Source: Apostichopus japonicus
Lineage: Eukaryota > Echinodermata > Holothuroidea > Aspidochirotida > Stichopodidae
Assembly: GCF_037975245.1 (NCBI RefSeq)
Contig: NC_092561.1
Coordinates: 6,555,001 to 6,619,000, forward strand
Length of the DNA stretch: 64,000 nt
Direction of reading: 5' to 3'
Positions 39,391 through 50,752 of this stretch are shown piece after piece. The number at the start of each line of letters is the position of its first letter. Position 1 is the stretch's first letter. The position numbers and the translations under genes are program-made. Under the pieces are notes generated by a model that was not told the origin of the DNA, made no database searches, and worked only from the letters and a program-made list of their open reading frames with translations.

Positions 39391-40529
39391 GAAAATCAAG
39401 TCTCTAGCTTGCAAACCCTATAGGAACGTACCCACAAAAATGATCTAGATTTATGCAAGCAGACTGAAGTCGCTAATTTTCGCGGAAGTAATCACTCACT
39501 TTGCGTCGCCGATGACAAGTGTTCGATTCATGTCTAATTTCCTTCTAATTAAGAAGACAAATTAAGTACTTAGCCTTCTTCGGTTGTGTCTATATCAATT
39601 CTCAAAATAGCAAAAAAATTAGGTAAAATTAATCGTGATGTTGTAATCACTATATATATATATATATATATTTACTGTATATGCTATCCTATCATAAGTA
39701 ATGCATGCATTTATATTATGCTAAATTCTTAACATTATAGGCCTTGAACTTACTATAGGTTTCTTTCTTCCGAATCCTGTCATCAATTTCACAAGGATAA
39801 CATTAACAGAATTAGACAGTGGCTTAACCAACCTTTCTATCTTGGGTTAAAGTGGGGGGGGGGGGGTATTTGTACAGGGCGTAGACCTAAGCATATTTTA
39901 CAAAAGCTTATAACATTTCTAGAAGATATATACGTTTCGAAAAGCTTTTATCTATGTCCAGAGTGGGTTAAAAGCAGACGTGATCAGTACTTTCAATTTT
40001 GCAACTTAATCCAATAATCTCTTGTTCACAATGTTATTATATTTGTTTTATTTCTATTGTACGACACAAAAGTGCCAAAAATGTTATCGAAGCTATTACA
40101 ATTATTACAACGTTTATCGTCAACGTGTTGTCTGTCCGTCTTCAAAAAAGATCCAATAACTTTTTTATTTCTTTAATCTTTATTATTACATGGCAAAAGC
40201 TTGTTGGTTCAATTCCATACGAATATTATGCTCAAGTTGAACTATGCCCTTAAGACTTACTCGTCACCCACGCCCCCACAGGGGTCTTGCTCTCTGCGTG
40301 TTCCCGTCAATGGTAATTAATTTCACAGTTCTTTTTCGTATCAAAACCTAAGAGAAGACACACAAGAAGCTGGACTCGCAATGTTTCAAGATTATGGTGA
40401 AGACGAAGAGGGTCTTAATTAGGCCCATACAGTCAAAAAACAACAAAACAATTGAATAACGATTTACCTTTAAGAACAAACATGCGTAGTATACCATCCA
40501 TACACGGACCTACGCTTAATCATACTTAC
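39391..40529. other. Noncoding
   Basis: A short (TA)n at 39651-39672 and a poly(G) run at about 39855-39866. A CGAAACGT word lies on the - strand near 39935, at the end of a small AAAGCTTTT stem, which may be another distant member of the hammerhead-like repeat class. No + strand exon. Confidence 0.35.
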
Positions 40530-40586
40530 CTGCATTGGTCACCGTCGTGTTTCTCGGATTGCATAGTTGAAACCTGAAGCTCAGTT
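40530..40586 (-). CDS. Candidate internal exon, unknown gene
   Basis: On the - strand a pyrimidine-rich tract ends in CAAACAG, followed by a 57-bp open segment and the strong donor CAG|GTAAGTATG. In the phase with one base carried in from the previous exon the segment encodes about 19 residues including LSFRFQLCNPRNTTVTNA, with an NTT glycosylation sequon; a second frame is also open. The exon would be symmetric (57 bp, phase 1-1), so it could be a skippable cassette. I do not recognise the protein and no partner exon was found, so it may be a chance pairing of splice signals. Confidence 0.3.
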
Positions 40587-41641
40587 CTGTTTGATCAGAA
40601 AACGAGAAAAAAAGCATGAAAATTAGTCAGCTATATGAATACGTTTATTGTAGTAGCGACCGATATTTAAGTCAAAGACATACTATATATAAAAGACATG
40701 ACGTTGATGAACCTACGTGTACTTTCATATGAGCATCATCAGTATTTGGGTCTTTTTTCTTGGTTCTGCTATCGGCCCAAAACAAGCTTACAAAAAAATT
40801 GATAACTTGTTGTGGAACGCCACAAGGACCACAGTTAAAGTTACCAATGTGTATCTAGTATATATCATCATCTTTTAATGTTATATTATCATCGTGTACG
40901 TTGATATCATCATCGTTTGATTTCATGCTATCATCATCAGCTCTCCCATCATTTTGTGGTTCTGCTATCGCGCTTAATGGTCCCCAAATTTGATGATTCT
41001 GTGTGGAACGCCAACAGGAACACATGTAGGCTATCATAGTGTATGTTCATAGTATCGTGTTCTTACATATCAACACAATATAGCCTACTTTTATATTTTC
41101 TATAATCAATTGTGATCCTTTGGCGTTCCATATATTCCAAGCTTACAAAGTCTATAAGTGTAGCTCATTCCAGTATATACTCTGCATGGATGATGAGGAG
41201 ATTAGCCTATCGTGTTGCAGCCATACCTAAAGCTAGACTATCCAAACTGTAGGAGATATTTGAACCTAAGCTTACTCATTTACCCTGTGCATGGCAGCTT
41301 GTTTAAAGATTGAGAAGTAATTTTAATATTACACATTTCTTGTATGATCAGAAACATTAACCTTATAGATTCGTGTCGTATCGCAGCAACCTACAGGCTG
41401 AAGCTTCGTTATCGTGCATATTTAAATAGGCTGTCCTTTTTGGTATTTACTTATTCATCCACCTGTACAGATTAATTTGTTACAGAAACTCACTCTTGCA
41501 TCATTTGAAAGAAACCTTGCAGTTTTTGTGAAAGTAAACTGTCAGTGAGTAGCTTAAAACTTAATGACTATATCAGGACAACATAAACAGTCATTCGTTG
41601 AGTTCATATCCCTGTACCTCTAATAGCCCAGCTTGTTATAT
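40587..41641. other. Noncoding; short repeated words
   Basis: GGTTCTGCTATCG occurs at about 40764 and 40961, TGTGGAACGCC at 40811 and 41002, and TATCATCATC-type words at about 20-bp steps between 40862 and 40940. These suggest an internally duplicated old repeat. No exon is supported. Confidence 0.4.
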
Positions 41642-41940
41642 GAGAGCGTTGTGTTCTAGTGGTTAAGGCAGTGAACTTGTGATCTAAGGCTTGCAGGTTC
41701 GATTCCTGGCCAGATCATTACGTTGTGTCCTTGGGCAAGGCACTTTATCTCCATTGCCTCTCTTCACCCAGGTGTATAAATGGGGGCCTGTGAGTTCAAC
41801 TGTCAGTAGGGCGCTACCACGTGGAGTGATTGTCTCTATGTTTGACAGGTTATAGTTGACCAGGGTAATATTTCTATGCACCTTGTGCAGCGTTATCGGT
41901 GGATATGTCTGCGTTTTATAAATCCTCAATATTATTATGA
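41642..41940 (+). mobile_element. tRNA-derived SINE with conserved central domain
   Basis: The head carries an A-box-like TTCTAGTGGTTAAGG (41653-41667) and a B box GGTTCGATTCC (41696-41706). It is followed by TGTCCTTGGGCAAGGCACTT (41726-41745), a segment like that shared by MIR/L2-related and V-SINE-type SINEs, then CACCCAGGTGTATAAATGGG. The tail ends in AATATTATTATGA. Flanking target duplications were not clear. The - strand 94-codon frame here is a by-product. Confidence 0.8.
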
Positions 41941-44900
41941 TAATTCTGTCTACAAAGAAAGTAATCAAAAATCTAATAAGTAATATCTTTTTAAAGATGA
42001 TAACCCTATATGCTCACCCCCCCCCCACCCCACCACAAACTAAAGTATTATTTTAAATCATGAAAGGACACATTCCAAACTCTTTGTTTATAAACAATTT
42101 GCTTACATTAATTAATTAATTAATTAAATGTAGCTCAGTTTATTATATTTAACGACCCAATCTAACATCCAACAGCAAATTGGGTGGAAATGTTGCCAGA
42201 AAGGCAGTGAATGTTTCTCTGTGTGTGTGTCCGGAGGCGGAAGAGGACGGGAGGGGAGGGAGGACGGGAGGGAAGGGGAGGGGAGAGAGAGGGGGATGGT
42301 ACTGATAGGAACAAGGAAGGGGCTGTAAATTGTTCATATTGTTTTGGCGTACAAGAAGTTTCCTCTGATATGAGTTACTAAATATGATATTCCTGTTATG
42401 TGATTTGCTTTGATATATGTTGTTAAATTTTCCTTGAAATGTAATTTGTCAAGATATCATTTCCCAAAATAAATGTAATACTAAGTTGAAAATTTTTTTA
42501 ATTTTATCTGTTTATAAGTAAAGGATTTGTACGGTAAATTATCAACGAAAAATAAAGGTCGTTTAATGTTATGTCGATCATGATGACGTCACTCACCTGT
42601 CATTACCAGGTACTTTCCCAAAGAAAAGAAAATAATCGTCTCTAAATAGTTCATTACTCGTTACAAACAATCATGAATAGTTGTGGTAAATTTATTGCTG
42701 CCGCAGACACAAATTGATGACAAGTGGCGCCTAACGATGTTTTCATGAAAAATTTGCCTGAAATGTGAAATGAGCGGGCTACTTTGTTTTACACCTCATT
42801 CTGCACTTGTCGATTTGTGGTATTTTCTACGATTTTCAAACTGATGTAAAGGTGAAGAACGTTATTGTAATAAAAGTATAATGAGCAGTGCAGCTGTATG
42901 GTTCAACATTAAATATCAAGAGTATATGTAATTTTAAAAAAAAGTTATAAATCCAACGTACGCATGCGCAAATTGAAATCTTATTTTAGACGAAAATACG
43001 CCTGTGTAGGCAAACGCTTTCCGTCAGTTTTGTCAGGGAGTTGTTACGAAATTGATTGACTCTCTCTTAATTCTTAAAGTCTGGACTAAAACAGACATTT
43101 TTAAGGTCACTTATATTTTTCATGACATACAGTCGGACGTGACTTCATCAACCGAATACGAGAACATTACCGTCAAACTGCATTTTGAATGGTTGAAATT
43201 TTCAAATTCTTTCTGCGCCATGAAACACCATTAACAGAATTTACTTTCTATAGTGCACCACAGTAATACCAGAACAAACAGAATTTTTAGTTACGTAAAC
43301 TGGCACGAACACACGTACGTGCGCAGTGTTAGATGATAACTTATTCTGTTGGAACACCCGTCGCCCCTCACCTCTCTCCCCACCCCCTCCCACAGCCTCC
43401 TATGTAGTCCGCTGGTACCGCTAATAGTGTTTGTTTTAAAGTAATGCTTAGACACCACTTCCAGAAAACTGATTAAGTAAAAACATCACCAATTTACTAA
43501 GGAACTTTATAATATTTATGGAATGGTTGCCAAATGGGTGACCACTCGAGTTCTTTTGGGGAATATTTCTGGACTTTCTGTGGAACATTGCTGGACCGAA
43601 TAAACTTCGCTGCAGTAAGCTCAGTAAGCACGGCTTCGCTGACTTGGTTAACAAGTTCGACTGCGGAACCGTGCACACAAACCGTAAATCAAAAGTAACT
43701 TTTGGCCTATTCTATGCGGTCCCTTACAAAAACCTCCATCGGGAGCAAGAACTTTCTTCAATGGTCCCATGGGCCAAAGGCCCCCCGATAATTTCTCTCA
43801 ATAAACAATTCGGTTATATAGGTGAAATCGGGGTACGCACAGACGCCAGTTTGTCTTACCCGACGTATGAGACCGTAAATCAAGTTATTTGTACGTACAG
43901 TTACGAGCATATAGTGTTAAAGGGATATATAGGCTAATTGGTACACACAAAACGTATACGGCACTTAACTCCAATACTCATTCTATTCAACTAGTTGTAT
44001 TTAACGTTCCAAATGTTCTATATGTTTTAATGTTATAAATTACATATTGTTATTAATCAGGTCTATAGACCTGAACATAACCATGTCAGTGATTTTATAA
44101 ACACAAAAATTCTCTACCAAACGAATGAAAATGATAAAATGGACCAATTACGTCATTACCTACAAAGACTCAAAAATGATATTATTCTTCAGGTAGCCTT
44201 TGAAAAACCTAAAGTGTCAGCAAATTCGCTGAAAAGAGCGAGAAAAGAACATGAAAATAAAAGCACCTCCATGGACAGAATTACTTGCTCTAAAATATCA
44301 ACATCGTTCAGTTGTATGAAAATTCTTACGACCCTCTACATGAAACTCATTTTGTTTTTAAATTTTAAGTGTTTCCTAACAGCTAATAGAGGGCGTTTAC
44401 ATATTCACATAACCTTACATCAGATCGTTGGATTGGTTGTCTGGTCAGGTCGTGAATGAACGAACTGAAGAATACATGTAACGTGAGCTTTTAAAATACT
44501 CTATGAAGGAGAGGGCCCGGGACCCGGACCCTTTCAATTTTTCTTTTGCTTGGTCCAGGGTGAAAACGTTTTACTGCACGCATCACGCGAGTAACTTTTT
44601 TACTTATTATCGATGTATTCTTAAGCACCGCTATCTCGATAGTAATTTAGGGGTGGACATAACAGCAACCACTCCCCCCCCCTTCTGCCTACCCGCTCGA
44701 GAACGCCCCCCCCCCCCCCCCCACACACACCCTCCTTGCTGAGACCTCTGTTTTTGTACCGTATTGTGTTTTCCTTTTCGTTCTTTTATTTCTAAAATTG
44801 TGACGTAATTGGAGTGTAAAACGATTTTTTTTTTCGTCTTCCCTTTGTATTAAGATAATCAAAATCTCATTCACTATGTGGTCACTGTCGGTCTTATAAT

Positions 44901-46035
44901 AAATTATAAAATCATACGAGCAATACCTTTTTTTTTTATTAAATCACGATAGTCCTGTGAACAAAAACTGAGTTTGTTGTTATGTTGTCACATCGCTTTA
45001 AAGAAAGTTAAGTTTGTTTTGTGACTGAGTTAATATCATATAGCATTTCATTATGGTTTGATCCAACGTATGGAAAAATATGGGTGCACGGGAGTTTAAC
45101 AAAGTGCACTCGCTCTGGGATAGCTTCGCTCCGTGTGGCCCGTTTTTCGAATAGCTTTCCGTCCAAGTTTCGCAAAATAGTATACACCCAGCCACCACTA
45201 TCATTTTCTCTCTTAAATTTCATAGTTATATATAATTTTGTTGTTTTTTTCTTTATTTCTCGTATTTTTTCTTTTATTCTTTAATATTTTCTGTTTAAAA
45301 ACTGAAAAGTGGGTGACCAATGTTTTCATTAAGTTTTAGTACTCCGTGTAGGGACCACTTGGACAAAGCCCGGATTAGAGCAAATTTAGTCCTGCCGACC
45401 TATTCGGTTGCAACGCAGCTGTTTTATTCAATAATTGTTTAATTACACAATTTATCTGGCACTTTAGTGATACGATTATAAACGAAGCGTGTTCGAAATT
45501 GAAAGTTTTTTGTCTTAACCGTTTATTTGACCGAAAAATATACGTATCATTTTAATGTTTTAATCTTGCCACGCTTGAATTCAATTTTATGAGAAATAGG
45601 AAAACGAAATCCCTCAAGAATAAGAAGAAAATGTTTCGTTGAAGCCCCTAAAAAATGTAAAAGAATCAAATGTATTGATGAAGTAAATAATCCACCTCGA
45701 GGTCAAACCTTAGTTGTTAACAAATTTAAAGTTTATGCAGTTATGAAAAGTGGTTAAAATTTAGTTTTGAAAGAAAACTGAGATGATTTCAAATTTGGGA
45801 AAGCGCAGTTAAAAATAGCCAGTGGTCGCACTTCGTGGAGAAGTTTTGTGGGTCAAATTATGGTTACAGAACAAATTTACGGACAGCGAGAAATATTTTT
45901 TTGTTTGTGTTTTCGGTGGGGGATTGAAGGGGGGGGGGTTGTGTAGGAACCTTCCGTCAGCCTTTTATTAATCTTAATGATGAACGAAATCACGTCACAA
46001 GCATAGCAGGTTCCTAGTAAGGTACAAGATTTTAT
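41941..46035. other. Noncoding; poly(C) and purine tracts
   Basis: Holds a C run near 42018-42026, (ATTA)n at 42106-42127, a G/A-rich purine stretch at 42230-42297, a TGACGTCA at 42584-42591 in a context resembling family T, C runs at 44674 and 44706-44722, and a G run near 45931. Frames of 60-106 codons at 43052, 43644 and 44139 have no domain, splice partner or codon bias I can support. Confidence 0.4.
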
Positions 46036-46123
46036 GTATATATATTTATATATGTATGTATACATATATATATACGGTATATATATATATATATATATGT
46101 ATTAATATATATATATATATATA

Positions 46124-46157
<34 letters not shown>

Positions 46158-46285
46158 CATATATAAATATATATATGTGTTAATTTATATATATATATTT
46201 ATTTATATATATATATATATATATAAATATATGTATTAATTTATATATATATATATTTATATATATATATATACATATATATATT

Positions 46286-46335
<50 letters not shown>

Positions 46336-46345
46336 TATTTATAAA
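46036..46345. repeat. (TA)n-rich microsatellite block, about 300 bp
   Basis: Nearly continuous TA dinucleotides broken by TATTTATTTATA and TGTATTAATTTATA units, which recur four times or so and suggest a higher-order duplication of about 60 bp. Confidence 0.95.
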
Positions 46346-47587
46346 TTCATATTCTTCTTCTCCTTTTTTCTCATGTATAACTATGATTCAAAGCAACAGG
46401 ACGATTCTGCCTCAAGTCATTCTTATAACTTCAAAACACATGATAATAACTATATATATATTTATAATGTATCTCACAGATCCACATGCCTTTTTTTTTC
46501 TCTCCTTCTTCTTCTTCTCTGTTATGTCGGATCTTCTTCAACATTGAAATTTTAAGCTGACGATTACTGATAACCTTAGGCGCTTGTTTTCTTCTTCTTT
46601 AACTTCTTCTCCCCCCCCCCCCCCTCTCTCTCTCTCTATTACTATTCTGTGTTGGTGGTCTATCATTGTGTACATACGTTTATCTCCTCTCTTTCAGCAA
46701 ACATACGCACTGAGTGACTGATTTTTTTTTTTTTTTATGAACTTGAGACAAACGTGTCTTGGGAGGCCGTTTATGCATTAATAGTGCCGTAAAGAAAAGC
46801 TGTTCATTCGATCATGTTCATGTTTATAGCGTTTATATCGTTAACATAAATAATTGTCACCAGCATTAAGGCATGATTAATATTTTAAGACGATTATTTT
46901 CTTTATGACTGCGATGAGTGATAACAACTATTTAACTTTTAATCACGGCGATTAATTCTTTCGAATTTAAGGAATTTAGATAAATGAAAGTTAAGCCTTT
47001 GTGAAACTTGCGCATGTGATCGCTTTCATCATTCGCGGTACTTTAACAATAAAAATGGCGTCTCTTTTCTTTTAAACAATGCTGTTACAAAGATTAACTT
47101 GCTAATTAGAACATTTTAGTTAACGTCACATATAAAATACAATAAATACTGGTCACGGCATCAATGTAAACATTGAATTACATAATGAAAACATGAGTTG
47201 TCGTTTACTGCGCATGCGTACGATGAGTGACGTCATGAATAGTCAAATTCATAACGTAGGATCAGCCTCGTCCAAGACTGCACACCAAATAACTTGCGTG
47301 GAAGCCATACAGCTATAGATTAAGACTCGTGCAGGATACGCGCGGCAGACGCCCGGGTACATACATCAACACGATTTGTTAAATTTCACAGAATCGCTTA
47401 TGCTATGCTAATTGTATGTATGTATGTATTTTAAATCCTCCTGCAAGCAAGAACTCGCGAAGAAGCCATCATTGGCTTATCAAAGCCGCAAGCTGACCGA
47501 AGTCAGTCTCTTAGATTCATATTTAACGTCCATGATTATGAATTGTCAATTGTCAACAACTCTGTAACTGGACGACATGCATTAATC
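46346..47587. other. Noncoding region upstream of MRF exon 2
   Basis: A C run at about 46611-46624 with (CT)n, and a TGACGTCA at 47228-47235 in GC-richer sequence. This stretch is poorer in repeats than its surroundings and would be the place to look for intronic regulatory sequence of the MRF gene. I see no exon. Confidence 0.4.
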
Positions 47588-47640
47588 TTGGAGTGACTCG
47601 AACTCGGGACCTTATGATTGGAAGGTATCGGCTTTATTGG
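47588..47640 (-). mobile_element. SINE fragment (tRNA 3' half) near exon 2
   Basis: On the - strand CCTTCCAATCATAAGG resembles an anticodon stem-loop and CCCGAGTTCGAGTC a T arm with B box. The sequence just after it on the - strand runs toward 47536 with a CAATTGACAATTCAT tail. It appears to be a 5'-truncated tRNA-derived SINE, ending about 60-110 bp before the exon 2 acceptor. Confidence 0.5.
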
Positions 47641-47702
47641 CCGGTCATATTGATAGGCATCGGCCATATTGAAATAACAACTTGATTTTCTTTGATTTTC
47701 AG

Positions 47703-47784
47703 ACTGACGGATGCAGTCCTGGATCTTACACGTCAGAAAAAATGCAACAATTTGGAGAAAACTTCGAATCGAGTTCACCTTACG
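47703..47784 (+). CDS. MyoD/Myf5-family myogenic bHLH factor, middle exon
   Basis: The acceptor is TTTCTTTGATTTTCAG and the donor TACG|GTAAGAAT, both strong. The 82 bp encode 27 full codons plus one base (phase 1): it starts TDGCSPGSYTSEKM and ends ESSSPY. Vertebrate MRF genes have the same plan, a short second exon that begins close to the SDGM-type motif and leads into the helix III region. In the chosen frame the exon joins 50622 to give GYNVSTN and then the helix III motif. MRFs are nuclear transcription factors that bind E-boxes as heterodimers with E proteins and drive muscle differentiation. This exon lies between the DNA-binding domain and the C-terminal helix. The upstream exon is not in the window. 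Confidence 0.8.
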
Positions 47785-48464
47785 GTAAGAATATAATATT
47801 TAATATATATCATATATTATATATATAATATATTATCTAAACTAACTTCGTGTACTTGTATAGTACATTTTTTGAAAAGTATTAAGCTAAACAAAATTTT
47901 GAAAAAAAAATAATGAAATTGTGCTTACAAATTTAAGGCACATGGGAAAAAAATCCGTTACTATAAGAAAATTAGTAGTTCCATTAAATAAATTCGTAGG
48001 AATACTCTCACTCAGAGAGAAAAATATGTAAAATGAAATTACGTCAAAAATATGTGAAAATGTATATTTAAAAATAGGATAATTTCAAGTCGTCGACTCC
48101 AAAAACAAATCCTTAAATTTGTATAAAGTATATATAATTTTGTTTCTCCTTCTATAATACAATAAGTCGGGTCGTGTATTTAATGAGTGACAGAGACAAA
48201 CAGGAATCATTGTTTCATATTTTACAGAATTTTCCGATATCTTTTCGGCAAGATTTAGCGTTTTTATGTGATATGCAAAGCAACGCACAGACTAGTCTAT
48301 GTTATCTACGTATTCTAGCTTGCAAGATATGCACGATAAATAGAAAACTCATATTTCATGTCCGGAAAGCACCTTTAACCTACATTGACTATGAAGATGA
48401 CGTCGACTCAGGTGATCAGCTGTATTTGAATTTGAAAAGAGCAAAGACATTTTTGGCTAAAATG

Positions 48465-48545
48465 GGGTTCGAACCAATGGCCTCAGGATTACAAGTGTTC
48501 ATGGTTCGAAACTCGAATCCCACTCCAGCTTTCAATCAAGAATCC
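48465..48545 (-). mobile_element. SINE fragment (tRNA-like 3' half)
   Basis: On the - strand CTTGTAATCCTGAGG is followed by CATTGGTTCGAACCCCATTT, a good T arm with a B box (GGTTCGAACCC). On the + strand this translates to GFEPMASG, a common false protein signature of tRNA-derived SINEs. The 5' half of the tRNA is not recognisable. Confidence 0.5.
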
Positions 48546-48562
48546 CGCAAAGGAGCATAGAC

Positions 48563-48567
<5 letters not shown>

Positions 48568-48633
<66 letters not shown>

Positions 48634-48716
48634 CCTATATATATATATAGGCCTATATATATATAGGCCTATATATATATAGGCCTATATATATATATAT
48701 TTATATATATATATAT
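48568..48716. repeat. (TA)n with regularly spaced AGGCCT palindromes
   Basis: After about 60 bp of pure TA, AGGCCT occurs at 48631, 48649, 48665 and 48681, each separated by TA repeats, so the whole tract is a set of nested palindromes. Confidence 0.95.
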
Positions 48717-50621
48717 CGGAAATCTTTTTGATGGGCTCGTCAACAATCGTGACAGAGCAAAGCAAACAAAATGGATATTAAATCGTTTTGGAGAGACAAA
48801 CAAACAATTTTGCTGAAACGTTAAAAAGTACAAAGGCCAGCGAATAATCCCAAGAGGACGTTTAAGTCTTTGCTAGCGTAAACCCCGTATCAATAACTGT
48901 CGCTGTCAAGTATGAGGTTGGGAGTCGTTAGAAGCGGTTACGAACCGGAAATCGCAATTCCCACTCGTCGTTTTAAAGCTCTCAGAATTGTGGAACCAGA
49001 TCGAAGTCCCTAGGTTCCTGGTCCCTTTTTGACTTCGTTTTACCTTTACCACCAGATCATAATTTTCAGGCAAACGTGATGTTATCACTATTTTCTGTCT
49101 CTCTCTCTTTCTTCCTTCTATCCATTTCATGGCTTACCCCACTTGATGTAGTAAAAAAATATGGAACAACAATAATTATCTTATCGCTCTCATAGGGAGG
49201 ATGAGATATTGTATAGTTCCTTTGCTATAGTTGGGCCATATAAAGCTATGTCAGTTGCCATAGCAACAGTTGCCACGCTAATGGTTAATTTCCCTGAGTT
49301 ATCTACCAACCTCAAGGGGTCACCCATGCTGGGGTACCCCTAGGGAGACCGGAAGTCCATGGCATGAGGGAGGGGTCAAAACATGTCCGTGTGGGTTGGT
49401 GTGTCAAAATCTCTTCGTGGAGGCCGAATTTGAATGCGGTATATTTCCCATCAAAATATCATCTTTGGTTTTGAAGAAATCAGCATTAATGACATAGTTA
49501 AATTGTTTACAGACTGAAACAAAAGGATATTGAGGGAGTGGGGAAGGGGACTCTCGATGACAAGAAAGCATGCCATTTTATCTGTCCGTCCCCTCCCACT
49601 CCCCTCCCCTACTCCCACCCAGTAAACCCGGTAAAGGTAAACTCGACACAATGAACTATCTGTCAACCCATGTTGAATAATACAGCTCTCCGATATAATA
49701 TTATTGACTGCGTGATCATTCTTAAACATTGTCGTCTAGAGTGGTGGCTCATTCATCAAGACTGGATGAAAATTTGCGAAAATTACACTTATCTCCTGAA
49801 TTGTTCAAATAAGAACTCCCTTCGGTATATTGATGAAAAAATTCGACAGAGCACCATCAGCCATTTTTCTTGTAATTTACGCGTGTTTGCAGCCAGCCAT
49901 GCGTGGCTGCTGCACCTTGTTGCAATGAAAAAGTTTCTTCTTAGAATCTAAACTGAATTTCACCAAATGAAGTCGATACGTTACCATGTTATTTATTTCT
50001 TAATTTTAATCGAAAACAAGCCTTCAACACTTGAAAATTTATTTAACTCTTCGTCTGGTTTATGTCTCCATAGCAATTTGATATCTCCATTTACGACGTA
50101 GTCAAATTTCTCCCAAATGCCTTTGCTTTGTAGATGTTATTAAGTGGTGGCGCTATGTAGTAATTATTAGCTGTATGTCAGTCATATTTTAATCGCTTAG
50201 TAAAGAAAAACGTTAATGTAAATGTCCGCGATGCTGTTGTTCGTGCCAACGCAAGACATCTTTCTGGCTAGGGGCTCATAGGTATGGAGAGCCATGCTTT
50301 CCATGATAATCGAAAGATAAAATATGATGTCAAATTTCATACGTATAAACCAGCATGTTATTATATGTTCATATTACTATGACAACTTTACATACCATAT
50401 ATATTACTGAAACTAAGATTATACTTGAACAAACTAATGAACTTGAGAAACCTCTCTAAGAAAGAAAAATTCACTAAAAGAAGGTTAATGATGAAGTAAA
50501 AACACACATATTTGCTTCTGAAACATTTCGTCATCGAGATAACTGATAACATGAAAAACAGCTTTCCTTTTATAAATTAATGTGTTTTGCCAACCCATTT
50601 TTGTTCTTCCTCTCATTGTAG

Positions 50622-50752
50622 GTTACAACGTGTCGACGAACACTTCGAGTTTAGACTGTCTGTCCCTAATAGTTGAAAGCATCACACCGAATAAAGGCAA
50701 GGCGATTACGTCACCAAAGAAGGCAACCTCAGAGGGTATCTGTATAGTATGA
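50622..50752 (+). CDS. MyoD/Myf5-family myogenic bHLH factor, terminal coding exon
   Basis: The acceptor is TTGTTCTTCCTCTCATTGTAG. With the G carried from the previous exon the first codon is GGT, and 42 more codons follow to a TGA at 50750-50752. Residues 9-20 of the exon spell SLDCLSLIVESI, preceded by S: this matches the C-terminal helix III signature of MyoD and Myf5 (SSLDCLSxIVxxI), which in vertebrates is needed to activate genes in closed chromatin. The tail after it (TPNKGKAITSPKKATSEG) is basic and shorter than in vertebrate MyoD, and ends ICIV, perhaps the counterpart of the hydrophobic vertebrate end. Frame and phase agree with the exon at 47703. Which MRF paralogue it is cannot be told from this part; invertebrates usually have one. 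Confidence 0.85.

Larger units (their letters stand above)
47785..50621 (+). other. Intron 2 of the MRF gene (2837 bp)
   Basis: It runs from GTAAGAAT to a pyrimidine-rich tract ending CTCATTGTAG. Contents: AT palindromes at 47805-47835, a tRNA-like SINE fragment on the - strand at about 48465-48545, a (TA)n tract with AGGCCT islands (48568-48716), and otherwise unassigned sequence. The 128-codon frame at 48174-48560, the longest in the window, runs into the SINE fragment and is not considered a gene. Confidence 0.7.

Noticed and set aside
42590-42640. - strand donor CAG|GTGAGTGACG
   Set aside because: The donor lies in a fragment resembling the family T MITE (GATGACGTCA context) and there is no convincing open exon upstream.
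43644-43937. 97-codon + strand frame
   Set aside because: No recognised family and no exon signals; kept as noncoding.
48174-48560. 128-codon + strand frame, the longest in the window
   Set aside because: Its second half includes the GFEPMASG signature of a tRNA-derived SINE, the first half has no domain, and it lies in the MRF intron without splice links.
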